Source: Azospirillaceae bacterium (GTDB lineage: Bacteria; Pseudomonadota; Alphaproteobacteria; Azospirillales; Azospirillaceae). Taken from it: a stretch of DNA of 64,000 nt. The translations under genes were made by a program, and so were the position numbers. This document shows, in pieces, positions 35,999 through 43,976 of this stretch. Every line of letters starts with the position of its first letter. The first letter of the stretch is position 1. The notes under the pieces are model-generated. The model worked only from the letters and a program-made list of their open reading frames with translations, searched no databases and was not told the DNA's origin. The DNA lies in contig DASQNC010000036.1 in NCBI GenBank assembly GCA_035645145.1, positions 62,001 to 126,000 on the forward strand, written 5' to 3'.

Positions 35999-37327
35999 CT
36001 ACTGGATGGTCTTCAGCACCTCGGCGAGCGTGCCGAACATTTCGTCGATGTGCGACTTCTCCAGGATGAGGGGCGGGGACAGGGCGATGATGTCGCCCGT
36101 GGTCCGGATCAGCAGGCCCCGCTCGTAGCACTTCAGGAAGGCGTCGAACGCCCTGGCCGTCGGCTTGCCGGGAATGGACTCCAGCTCGATGCCGGCGATG
36201 AGGCCCAGATTGCGCAGGTCGATCACGTTCGGCAGCCCTTTGAGGCTGTGCACGGCCTCTTCCCAGTAGGGCGCAAGGTCGGCCGCGCGTTGGAACAGGC
36301 CTTCCTCCTGGTACACGTCCAAGGTGGCAAGGGCTGCGGCGCAGGCCAGCGGGTGGCCCGAATAGGTGTAGCCGTGGAACAGTTCGATCTGCCCCTCCGG
36401 CCCCTGCATGAAGGCGTCGTAGATATGCTTCTTCGCGAACACCGCGCCCATTGGGACGGCGGCGTTGGTCAGGCCCTTGGCCACGGTGATCAGGTCGGGT
36501 TCGACGCCGAAATGATCGGTGGCGAACGCCGCCCCCAGGCGGCCGAAGCCGGTGATCACTTCGTCGAAGACGAGGAGGATGCCGTGCTTGTCGCAGATGG
36601 CCCGGAGCTTTTCCAGATAGCCCTTGGGCGGGATCAGCACACCGGTCGAACCGGCCACCGGCTCGACGATCACGGCGGCGATCGTGCTGGGGTCGTGCAG
36701 GGCGACGATGCGTTCGAGATCATCGGCCAGATGGGCCCCCCATTCGGGCTGCCCGCGCGTAAAGGCCTGATGCTCGCGGCTGTAGGTGTGCGGCAGGTGA
36801 TCCACGCCGGCCAGAAGCGGGCCGAAGAACTTGCGGTTGTTGACGATGCCGCCGACCGAAATACCGCCGAAGCCGACGCCGTGGTATCCGCGCTCGCGTC
36901 CGATCAGCCGCGTGCGCGCGCCCTCGCCCCGCGCCCTGTGATAGGCCAGCGCGATCTTCAGGGCGGTGTCGACGGCCTCGGAGCCCGAGTTCGCGTAGAA
37001 CACGTATTCGAAGTCCTTGGGCAGCATGGCCGTCAGGCGGGACGCCAGCTCGAACGCCTTCGGATGCCCCATCTGGAAGGCGGGGGCGTAGTCCAGCTCC
37101 ATCGCCTGGCGCTGGATGGCTTCGACGATCTTGGGCCGGGCATGCCCGGCGTTGACCGCCCACAGGCCCGCGGTGCCGTCCAGGATGCGGCGCCCGTCCT
37201 GGGAGGTGTAGTGCATACCCTCCGCGCCCACCAGCATTCGCGGCGCCTTCTTGAACTGCCGGTTCATCGTGAACGGCATCCAGAAAGCTTCCAGGTTGTT
37301 GGGCTGGGGTGCGACGGGTCCGTGCAT
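35999..37327 (-). CDS. Class III omega-amino acid:pyruvate aminotransferase
   Basis: The protein has 442 residues. It begins NNLEAFWMPFTMNRQFK, the signature N-terminus of omega-amino acid/beta-alanine:pyruvate transaminases. The PLP fold shows VFYANSGSEAVDTALKIALA, VFDEVITGFGRLGAAFATDH, and the PLP-binding Lys in LITVAKGLTNAAVPMGAV. It could transaminate beta-alanine, GABA or putrescine. Proximity to the PuuA-like and PuuB-like genes suggests a polyamine catabolism role. GAGGG precedes the ATG. Confidence 0.92.
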   Translation of the reverse strand: MHGPVAPQPNNLEAFWMPFTMNRQFKKAPRMLVGAEGMHYTSQDGRRILDGTAGLWAVNAGHARPKIVEAIQRQAMELDYAPAFQMGHPKAFELASRLTAMLPKDFEYVFYANSGSEAVDTALKIALAYHRARGEGARTRLIGRERGYHGVGFGGISVGGIVNNRKFFGPLLAGVDHLPHTYSREHQAFTRGQPEWGAHLADDLERIVALHDPSTIAAVIVEPVAGSTGVLIPPKGYLEKLRAICDKHGILLVFDEVITGFGRLGAAFATDHFGVEPDLITVAKGLTNAAVPMGAVFAKKHIYDAFMQGPEGQIELFHGYTYSGHPLACAAALATLDVYQEEGLFQRAADLAPYWEEAVHSLKGLPNVIDLRNLGLIAGIELESIPGKPTARAFDAFLKCYERGLLIRTTGDIIALSPPLILEKSHIDEMFGTLAEVLKTIQ

Positions 37328-37365
37328 GGGATGTGCCCTCGGGACAGATGGCGTTGGCCATCACG

Positions 37366-39204
37366 CTAGACCCGGGCAGCGGCCTCCTTCAAGAGCGGCG
37401 CGTCGACCCTCTTCGCCCGGAAGGTCACACGGAACTCGGCCCCGGGCATGCGCGGCAGCGCTTCGGCCTGCCCGCCGATCTGGCGGGACAGGGCCACCAC
37501 AAGCTGCAGGCCCAGACCCGCCGATCGGCCCAGATCGAACCCCTCGGGCAGACCGGGCCCGTCGTCCTCCACCGAAAGCACCAGTTCGGTGTCGCCGGCC
37601 GGGCGCAGGAACACGCGCACGTTCGCACGGCCGTCGGACTTGCCGTACTTCCGTGCGTTGGTCACCAGCTCGTTGGTCACGATGGCCAGCGGCACGGCGT
37701 GATCGGTATCCACGTCGGCATCCGCTTCCAGGACGAGTTGCACACGATCGCGCCCCCCGCCCGCGCGCTCCAGGTCGGCGCACAGGCTTTCCAACAACGG
37801 GCCCAGGCGGACGGTCTCCACATCCTCGGTCCGGTACAGGCGGTCGTGAACGGCGGCAATGGAGTGCACCCGCGCCGCGGCTTCGGCGAAGCGGCGCCTG
37901 GCGTCCGCGTCGTCCACGTCCCGGCTTTCCAGGCGCAGCAGGCTGGACACCAGTTGCAGACTGTTCTTGGTGCGGTGGTTGACCTCCTTCAGCAGCCGGT
38001 CCTTCTGCTGCATGAGGGTCTCGCGCTCGGTGACGTCGCACAGCGTGCCGATGGCGCGCAGTTTCCGACGCTCCCCCCCCACCTCGCCGAAGAAGGTCCG
38101 ACCGTGCGCGGCCAGGTACCGGATGGAGCCATCGGCCGCCGACACGCGGAAACGGATGTCGATCACCCCATCGCCCGCGGGATCCCAGGACCGTTCCAAG
38201 GCCTCCATGCAGCGGTCGCGGTCGTCCGGGTGGACCAGCGTTTGAAACAGTTCGACGGACGGCGTCGCGTGCCGCGGCATCCCCATCAGATCCTTTGCGC
38301 GGTCGGACCAGTCGATGAAGCCATGGATGAAATCCTGCTCCCAGATGCCGAGGCCGGTGGCATCCACCGCGATGACAAGGCGCTCGGACACCCGGTCCGG
38401 GCAGACCCTGGCGGCGTACCGGTCGGCGAGGGCGATGACCACGCCATGGGCGCGCACGGCCCGCCCGGAGGCGTCGGCCAGGAAACGCCCGTGTTCCGCG
38501 ACGCATCGCCAGCGCCCGCCGGCCACGGCGATGCGAAATTCCACATTGAACCCCCCCGCCCCGGCGCGGGCAGCGCACAGGGCATCGTCGACGGCGGGCC
38601 CATCCTCGGGATGGATCAGCGCCCGGAAGGAGCGGGCGGTCTGCTCGAAGTGCACGCGGTCGATGCCCAACAGGGCGTAGGCATTGTCCGACAGCCGTAT
38701 TTTGTCCGTGGCCAGATCCCATTCCCAGGCGACTGCACCGGCCGCCTCCAGTGCGACGCCGAGATGTTCCCCACCGGTGGCCGACCAGCCCGGAACGGGC
38801 ACATCGCCGTACACCCATCGCCGGACCACCCGGGACACCCCCCTCAAAGGCCGAAGGACGAACCGCCGACCACCACTCCAGACCAAGGACAGAACCATCA
38901 TGCATCCGATGGCGGTCAACGGCGCCCCGGACGACGTTTCCGGCCCCGCCCCCTCGAACGCCCGGGGCGGGCCAAGGCCGGGTGCCGGGAACCGTGCGTC
39001 GCCGGAAGGAGGCAACGGCAGCACCGGTTCGGAGGGATCGGCCTGCATCCATGAAGTCTGCGCCGCGAAAGCCAACGGGTCCACGTGGCGCTCCGCCAGC
39101 CCTTCGCCAGTGCGCCGGGCGGAAGCGTTCGAACAGGTTTCGAACGCGACTGCGGACGCCAGCGCGGTGGCAACGAACAGGAAAAGGCGGCCGAGAAGGG
39201 TCAT
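37366..39204 (-). CDS. PAS-containing HisKA_2/HWE-type sensor histidine kinase
   Basis: The protein has 612 residues. Two N-terminal membrane helices (about 3-22 and 97-115) flank a Pro-rich periplasmic stretch. Two PAS/PAC domains follow (about 150-395; WEWDLATDKIRLSDNAYALL, and GIWEQDFIHGFIDWSDRAKD). The phosphoacceptor region is LLKEVNHRTKNSLQLVSSLL, the HisKA_2 form common in alphaproteobacteria. The ATPase domain carries AIVTNELVTNARKYGKSD and SVEDDGPGLPEGFD. No response regulator is adjacent. The start at 39204 lacks a strong ribosome site, and the frame is open well upstream. Confidence 0.9.
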   Translation of the reverse strand: MTLLGRLFLFVATALASAVAFETCSNASARRTGEGLAERHVDPLAFAAQTSWMQADPSEPVLPLPPSGDARFPAPGLGPPRAFEGAGPETSSGAPLTAIGCMMVLSLVWSGGRRFVLRPLRGVSRVVRRWVYGDVPVPGWSATGGEHLGVALEAAGAVAWEWDLATDKIRLSDNAYALLGIDRVHFEQTARSFRALIHPEDGPAVDDALCAARAGAGGFNVEFRIAVAGGRWRCVAEHGRFLADASGRAVRAHGVVIALADRYAARVCPDRVSERLVIAVDATGLGIWEQDFIHGFIDWSDRAKDLMGMPRHATPSVELFQTLVHPDDRDRCMEALERSWDPAGDGVIDIRFRVSAADGSIRYLAAHGRTFFGEVGGERRKLRAIGTLCDVTERETLMQQKDRLLKEVNHRTKNSLQLVSSLLRLESRDVDDADARRRFAEAAARVHSIAAVHDRLYRTEDVETVRLGPLLESLCADLERAGGGRDRVQLVLEADADVDTDHAVPLAIVTNELVTNARKYGKSDGRANVRVFLRPAGDTELVLSVEDDGPGLPEGFDLGRSAGLGLQLVVALSRQIGGQAEALPRMPGAEFRVTFRAKRVDAPLLKEAAARV

Positions 39205-39462
39205 GGACAACACCCGTGCACCAATCCGCTTATAGGCGGGCGGCCACGACGCCACTACTCTCCCATCGGAGCCTGACCCGGCGCATGGGAGGCAGCGAAG
39301 GCGATCCACGAAGGAAGAGCCCCGAAGGCTCGATCTGCGCGCATGCGGCCCGCCCCTGGTTGCGCCGGGACCGGTGCAACCCGTTCCGAAGCAATGGATG
39401 GAGGCTTGCCCGGTGCCCTGGCGAGGGTACACTCCCGGCCTTTTTCCAAGCGGACCCCGGAC

Positions 39463-39813
39463 ATGCGCAAGATCCTTCTTCCCGCCGCACTCATGGCGCT
39501 GGCCGCCGGCGCCGCGCAGGCACAGCAATCCCAGCCACCCGGAGCCGGTGCCGCGGCGCAACAGGACCTGGGACCGCAAATGCGACGCCTGATGGCGCCC
39601 GCGCAGCCGCAGGACATGACGCTGCGCCCGCTCGGCGCCCCCCTGTCCGCCCTGCTGAACCAAGGGTGGGAGATGGTGGCCGCAAGCGTCACCAACGGGG
39701 CGGAGATGTATGTGCTGCGCCAGCGCGGCAAGCACGTGCGCTGCCTGTTGCTGCCCACCGACCTCAGCGCGGCCCGCCCCGAACGCCTTTCGCTGTGCGC
39801 CGAACTGAATTGA
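39463..39813 (+). CDS. Hypothetical secreted protein
   Basis: The protein has 116 residues with a clear signal peptide (MRKILLPAALMALAAGAAQA, cut after AQA). The mature part has a Gln/Pro-rich lead and then a compact segment (ALLNQGWEMVAASVTNGAEM, YVLRQRGKHVRCLLL) ending with Cys residues at 94 and 113. Two Cys residues in a secreted protein suggest a disulfide. No family is recognised. It is divergent from the HisKA_2 kinase, across 258 bases in which I see no other gene. Confidence 0.75.
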   Translation: MRKILLPAALMALAAGAAQAQQSQPPGAGAAAQQDLGPQMRRLMAPAQPQDMTLRPLGAPLSALLNQGWEMVAASVTNGAEMYVLRQRGKHVRCLLLPTDLSAARPERLSLCAELN

Positions 39814-40003
39814 GACCGGCCACAACCAAATGAAGTAACCCAAAAGTTATGCAATTGCGGCGCCTTGCGGGTTTTTAGCATTTTATTGCAAGAGGGTGGC
39901 GAGACGGGCACACTTCGCCCAAAGCGTGGGCGCTTCAACCTATGGCGATCCACGGACAAGGACGGCTCCACCGAAAGGCCGTCCCGACAGGGAGGAGACC
40001 CGA

Positions 40004-41143
40004 ATGACGACGACGCCCGAAAAGCGCACGGCGAAGGGCCGCCGCAGCTTCCTGAAAACGGTCGGCGCCGGCGCGGCGGCCGCAGCGGCCGGCGGAGCGG
40101 TGTTGGCGAAACCGAACGTCAGCCGCGCCCAAACGGTGGTGTTCCGCTTCCAATCCACTTGGCCCCAGCGCGACATCTTCCACGAATACGCGCAGGATTA
40201 CGCCAAGAAGGTCAACGAGATGAGCGGCGGCCGCCTGCGCCTGGAGGTGCTGGCGGCGGGCGCGGTCGTGGGGGCGTTCCAGCTTATGGACGCGGTTAGC
40301 GCGGGTGCGCTCGACGGCGGCCACGGCGTTGCGGCCTATTGGTACGGCAAGAACAAGGCGGCATCCCTGTTCGGCACCCCCGCGCCGTTCGGCTGGAACG
40401 CCAACGAGCTTCTGGGCTGGGTCAACTACGGGGGGGGCCAGCAGCTCTACGACCGGCTGCTGAAGGACATCCTGAAGGTCAACGTCGTCAGCCACTTCTA
40501 CGGCCCGATGCCGACCCAGCCGTTCGGCTGGTTCCGGCGCGAGATAAATTCGGCCGACCAGTTGCGCGGCCTGAAGTACCGCACCGTCGGTCTGGCGGCC
40601 GACCTGTACCAGGCCCTGGGGGTGGCGGTGACCATCGTTCCAGGCGGCGAAATCGTACCCGCCATGGATCGCGGCCTGATCGACGCGGCCGAATTCAACA
40701 ACCCGTCCTCGGACCGGGTGCTGGGCTTCCCCGACGTCAGCAAGCTCTACTATGTGCAGAGCTATCACCAGGTCATCGAATGCTTCGAGGTCATGTTCAA
40801 CGCCATCAAGTACAACCAGTTGGCGGCTGAGCAGAAGGCCATGCTGAAGTACGCGGCCGAAGCCGCCTCGGCCGACATGTCCTGGAAGGCGATGGACCGC
40901 TATTCCAAGGACCTGAACGAAATGCGCGAGAAGCAGGGCGTCCGGGTCATCAAGACCCCCGACAGCATCCTGCAGGCACAGCTCCAGGCCTGGGACCAGG
41001 TCATCAACAACCTGTCCAGCGATCCCTTCTTCAAGGAGGTCGTGGAAAGCCAGCGGGCCTGGGCGCGGCGCGTGGTTGCGCTCCGCCAGGAGATGGAGGT
41101 GCCGAGCGACGTGGCCTACAACCACTTCTTCCGGCGCGGCTGA
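40004..41143 (+). CDS. dctP: TRAP transporter substrate-binding protein
   Basis: The protein has 379 residues, with a twin-arginine signal (RRSFLKTVGAGAAAAAAGGA). The body belongs to the DctP class that binds 2-oxo or other carboxylic acids: FRFQSTWPQRDIFHEYAQDY, AGAVVGAFQLMDAVSAGALD, GLKYRTVGLAADLYQALGVA, and the family helix VPGGEIVPAMDRGLIDAAEF. It captures ligand in the periplasm for the DctQM permease. GGGAGGAGACC precedes the ATG. The 190-base leader upstream is AT-rich for this genome and probably holds the operon promoter. Confidence 0.93.
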   Translation: MTTTPEKRTAKGRRSFLKTVGAGAAAAAAGGAVLAKPNVSRAQTVVFRFQSTWPQRDIFHEYAQDYAKKVNEMSGGRLRLEVLAAGAVVGAFQLMDAVSAGALDGGHGVAAYWYGKNKAASLFGTPAPFGWNANELLGWVNYGGGQQLYDRLLKDILKVNVVSHFYGPMPTQPFGWFRREINSADQLRGLKYRTVGLAADLYQALGVAVTIVPGGEIVPAMDRGLIDAAEFNNPSSDRVLGFPDVSKLYYVQSYHQVIECFEVMFNAIKYNQLAAEQKAMLKYAAEAASADMSWKAMDRYSKDLNEMREKQGVRVIKTPDSILQAQLQAWDQVINNLSSDPFFKEVVESQRAWARRVVALRQEMEVPSDVAYNHFFRRG

Positions 41144-41216
41144 AGCCCGGTCGAGGGGCGGTCCCAAAGGGCCGCCCCTTTCGCATGGGCGCTTCCATCC
41201 TGAACGAGGTCCCCGC

Positions 41217-41807
41217 GTGCAGACGTTCCTGCTCCTGATCGACCGCGTCAACACATGGGTCGGCAAGACTTTCGCCTGGGCGATCGTCCTGCTGACCATA
41301 CAGGTCACCTATGAAGTGATGATGCGGTACCTCTTCAATTCGCCCACCAACTGGGGTTTCGACGCCAGTTACATGCTGTACGGCGCGCTGTTCATGATGG
41401 CGGGGGCCTATACGCTGGCACGCAATGGGCATGTCCGCGGCGATTTCCTGTACCGGAACTTCGGTGTGCGCGGGCAGGCCTGGATGGACCTGATCCTCTA
41501 CTTCCTGTTCTTCTTCCCGGCCATCTTCGCTTTCATCTACTATGGGTATTCCTTTGCGCGGCTGAGCTGGCTGATCAACGAGCACTCGATGTTCAGCCCG
41601 GCCGGCCTGCTGATCTGGCCGTTCAAAGCACTGATTCCCGTCGCCGGGATCCTGCTGCTGCTGCAGGGCGTGGCCGAGGTGATCCGCTGCGTGATCGCCA
41701 TCCGCACCGGCCGGTGGCCCGACCGCCTCCACGACGTGGAGGAAACGGAACGCATCATCCTGGAACATGCCAACAAGGCGGCCGCGGGCGAGGAGGCCGT
41801 CCGATGA
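41217..41807 (+). CDS. dctQ: TRAP transporter small permease
   Basis: The protein of 196 residues has four transmembrane helices of the DctQ fold (WAIVLLTIQVTYEVMMRYLF, MLYGALFMMAGAYTLARNGH, LILYFLFFFPAIFAFIYYGY). The motif NGHVRGDFLY fits family members. The start is GTG at 41217, with GAGG upstream. The stop overlaps the dctM start (ATGA). This subset with a long second loop is typical of mannitol/chloroaromatic-type TRAP systems. Confidence 0.9.
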   Translation: MQTFLLLIDRVNTWVGKTFAWAIVLLTIQVTYEVMMRYLFNSPTNWGFDASYMLYGALFMMAGAYTLARNGHVRGDFLYRNFGVRGQAWMDLILYFLFFFPAIFAFIYYGYSFARLSWLINEHSMFSPAGLLIWPFKALIPVAGILLLLQGVAEVIRCVIAIRTGRWPDRLHDVEETERIILEHANKAAAGEEAVR

Positions 41808-43123
41808 CCGACCCGATGCTCGGCATCCTGATGCTGGTGCTGTTCCTCGGCTTCATCCTGCTGGGGTTCCCGATCGCCTTCACGCTCATGGCCATGGGCC
41901 TGGGCTTCGGCTACCTGGGCATGGGCCCGATCGTCTTCGACCTGCTGGTGCAACGCGCCTACGGGACCATGACGAACGACGTGCTCATCTCGGTCCCGCT
42001 GTTCGTGTTCATGGGCTATATCATCGAGCGGGCGAACATCCTCGACCGGCTGTTCCGCAGCCTGCAGCTCGCCTCCGGCGCGCTGCCGGGAGCGCTCGCC
42101 GTGGCAACGCTGATCACCTGCACACTGTTCGCCACCGCCACGGGCATCGTCGGCGCGGTGGTCACGCTGATGGGCCTGCTGGCATTCCCGGCGATGCTGC
42201 GCGCTGGCTACGACACCCGGCTGTCGGCAGGCGTGGTGTGTGCGGGCGGGTGCCTGGGCATTCTGATCCCGCCGTCGATCATGCTGATCCTGTACGGGGC
42301 CACCGCCGGCGTGTCCGTCGTCCGCCTGTACGCGGCGGCCTTCTTCCCGGGCCTGCTTCTGGCCGGCGGCTACGTCCTGTACGTGATCGTGCGGGCCATG
42401 CTGCGGCCCCACGAGGCGCCGAGGCTGCCCGCGGAGGAGCGCAACGTCCCGGTGGGCACGGTCTTCTACGAGCTGGCGGTCTCGTTCTTCCCGCTGGCCC
42501 TGCTGATCGCCACTGTGCTGGGTGCCATTCTGTTCGGGCTCGCATTGCCGTCCGAAGCGGCGGCCCTCGGGTCGCTCGGCGCGTTGGTCCTGGCCATGGC
42601 CTATCGCGCCCTGACCGTCGAGAAGCTGAAGGAGTCCGTGTTCCTGACGGCCCGCACCACCGCCATGGTGTGCTGGCTGTTCGTTGGCTCCAACCTGTTC
42701 TCGGGCGTATTCGGTTTCCTGGGCGGGCAGCAACTGGTCGAGCAGTGGATCCTGTCGCTGAACCTGTCGCCGTTCCTGTTCATGGTGCTGGCCCAGATCG
42801 TCATCTTCATCCTCGGCTGGCCGCTGGAGTGGACGGAGATCATCATCATCTTCGTGCCGATCTTCCTGCCGCTCCTGGATGATTTCGGGATCAACCCCGT
42901 CTTCTTCGGCGTCCTTCTGGCGCTGAACCTGCAGACATCGTTCCTTTCGCCGCCGGTGGCCATGGCGACCTTCTACCTGAAGGGCGTGGCGCCTCCCCAC
43001 GTGAAGCTCGAACAGATCTTCTCCGGCGTGATGCCGCACATCTACATCGTCATCGGCATCATGCTGCTGGTCTACCTGTTCCCCGGCCTGGCGCTCTGGC
43101 TACCGGAGCAGGTGTACCGGTGA
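41804..43123 (+). CDS. dctM: TRAP transporter large permease
   Basis: The protein of 439 residues has about 12 transmembrane segments. DctM hallmarks are GFPIAFTLMAMGLGFGYLGM, TATGIVGAVVTLMGLLAFPA, and the loop LGILIPPSIMLILYGATAGV. The second half carries LALPSEAAALGSLGALVLA and QTSFLSPPVAMATFYLKGVA. It is the ion-driven transport subunit. Its stop overlaps the start of the downstream hydratase (GTGA), which ties that enzyme to the transporter. Confidence 0.95.
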   Translation: MTDPMLGILMLVLFLGFILLGFPIAFTLMAMGLGFGYLGMGPIVFDLLVQRAYGTMTNDVLISVPLFVFMGYIIERANILDRLFRSLQLASGALPGALAVATLITCTLFATATGIVGAVVTLMGLLAFPAMLRAGYDTRLSAGVVCAGGCLGILIPPSIMLILYGATAGVSVVRLYAAAFFPGLLLAGGYVLYVIVRAMLRPHEAPRLPAEERNVPVGTVFYELAVSFFPLALLIATVLGAILFGLALPSEAAALGSLGALVLAMAYRALTVEKLKESVFLTARTTAMVCWLFVGSNLFSGVFGFLGGQQLVEQWILSLNLSPFLFMVLAQIVIFILGWPLEWTEIIIIFVPIFLPLLDDFGINPVFFGVLLALNLQTSFLSPPVAMATFYLKGVAPPHVKLEQIFSGVMPHIYIVIGIMLLVYLFPGLALWLPEQVYR

Positions 43124-43899
43124 CGCGCGCGAGGCTTGCCGCCGCCCTGCCCTGGCTGCAGGAGGCCTGGGAGACCGGCGCCCCCCTGGCCGCCCTGCCC
43201 GAGGATGCCCGGCCGCGCACCCTGGCGGAGGGATACCGCCTCCAGGCAATGATGGCCGGTGTCCTCGGGCACAAGGTGGCCGGCTGGCGCATCGCCGGTG
43301 TGGGCAAGGCCGCACGCGCACTCGTGGGCGCCCGCCGCCCCTTCGCCGGTCGGATTTTCGCTTCGCGCATCCTGCGCTCGGGCGCGGTCCTGCCCGGCCG
43401 CGCCATGCGGGTGCGCGGCGTGGCGCCGGTGTATGCCGTCGAACTGTCGCGCGATCTGCCGCCCCGGGCGGCCCCCTACACAAGCTGGGAGGTGGCCCAG
43501 GCCGTGGGATGCATCCGGCCGGCGATCGAGGTGGTCGAGCCGCGCTGGACCGAATGGCGGAATGTCGGTCTGCCCGGCATCGTCGCGGATTTCGCGGCCA
43601 CGGGGTTCCTGGCCCTTGGCCCCGCACGCAGGCCGGCGGACACCGACCATGGCGACGTGGAGGCCGAACTGAAGGTGAACGGCGAAGTTGCCGCCCGGAG
43701 CACCAGGGCCGCAGCCGGCGAAGGTCCGCTTGCCGCACTCGTTTGGCTTGCGAACCTGCAGCGCCGGAGCGACGGCCTCGGCGCCGGTCAGGTGGTGTCC
43801 ACCGGATCGCGCACCGGCCTGCACCTTGCCGCACCCGGCGACCGGATCACGGTCCGCCTCCAAGGCGCGGGAGTGGCTTCGCTCGCCTTCACGGGCTGA
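43120..43899 (+). CDS. 2-keto-4-pentenoate hydratase-like enzyme (MhpD family)
   Basis: The 259 residues follow the MhpD/hydratase pattern: RTLAEGYRLQ, VYAVELSRDLPPRAAPYTSW, GCIRPAIEVVEPRWTEW, VADFAATGFLALGP, and GLGAGQVVSTGSRTGLHLAA. Relatives hydrate 2-hydroxypentadienoate-type intermediates in aromatic meta-cleavage, or act as decarboxylase partners. It starts with GTG overlapping dctM, so it is part of the TRAP operon, and it may act on the imported acid. No ring-cleavage genes are in the window. Confidence 0.82.
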   Translation: MTRARLAAALPWLQEAWETGAPLAALPEDARPRTLAEGYRLQAMMAGVLGHKVAGWRIAGVGKAARALVGARRPFAGRIFASRILRSGAVLPGRAMRVRGVAPVYAVELSRDLPPRAAPYTSWEVAQAVGCIRPAIEVVEPRWTEWRNVGLPGIVADFAATGFLALGPARRPADTDHGDVEAELKVNGEVAARSTRAAAGEGPLAALVWLANLQRRSDGLGAGQVVSTGSRTGLHLAAPGDRITVRLQGAGVASLAFTG

Positions 43900-43976
43900 C
43901 AGTTCCCGTTCTATGCTCGACGGCAGTGCGGACGGACGGACCGCCATAGGAACAACGTTTTGGGGGGAACAGGCAG

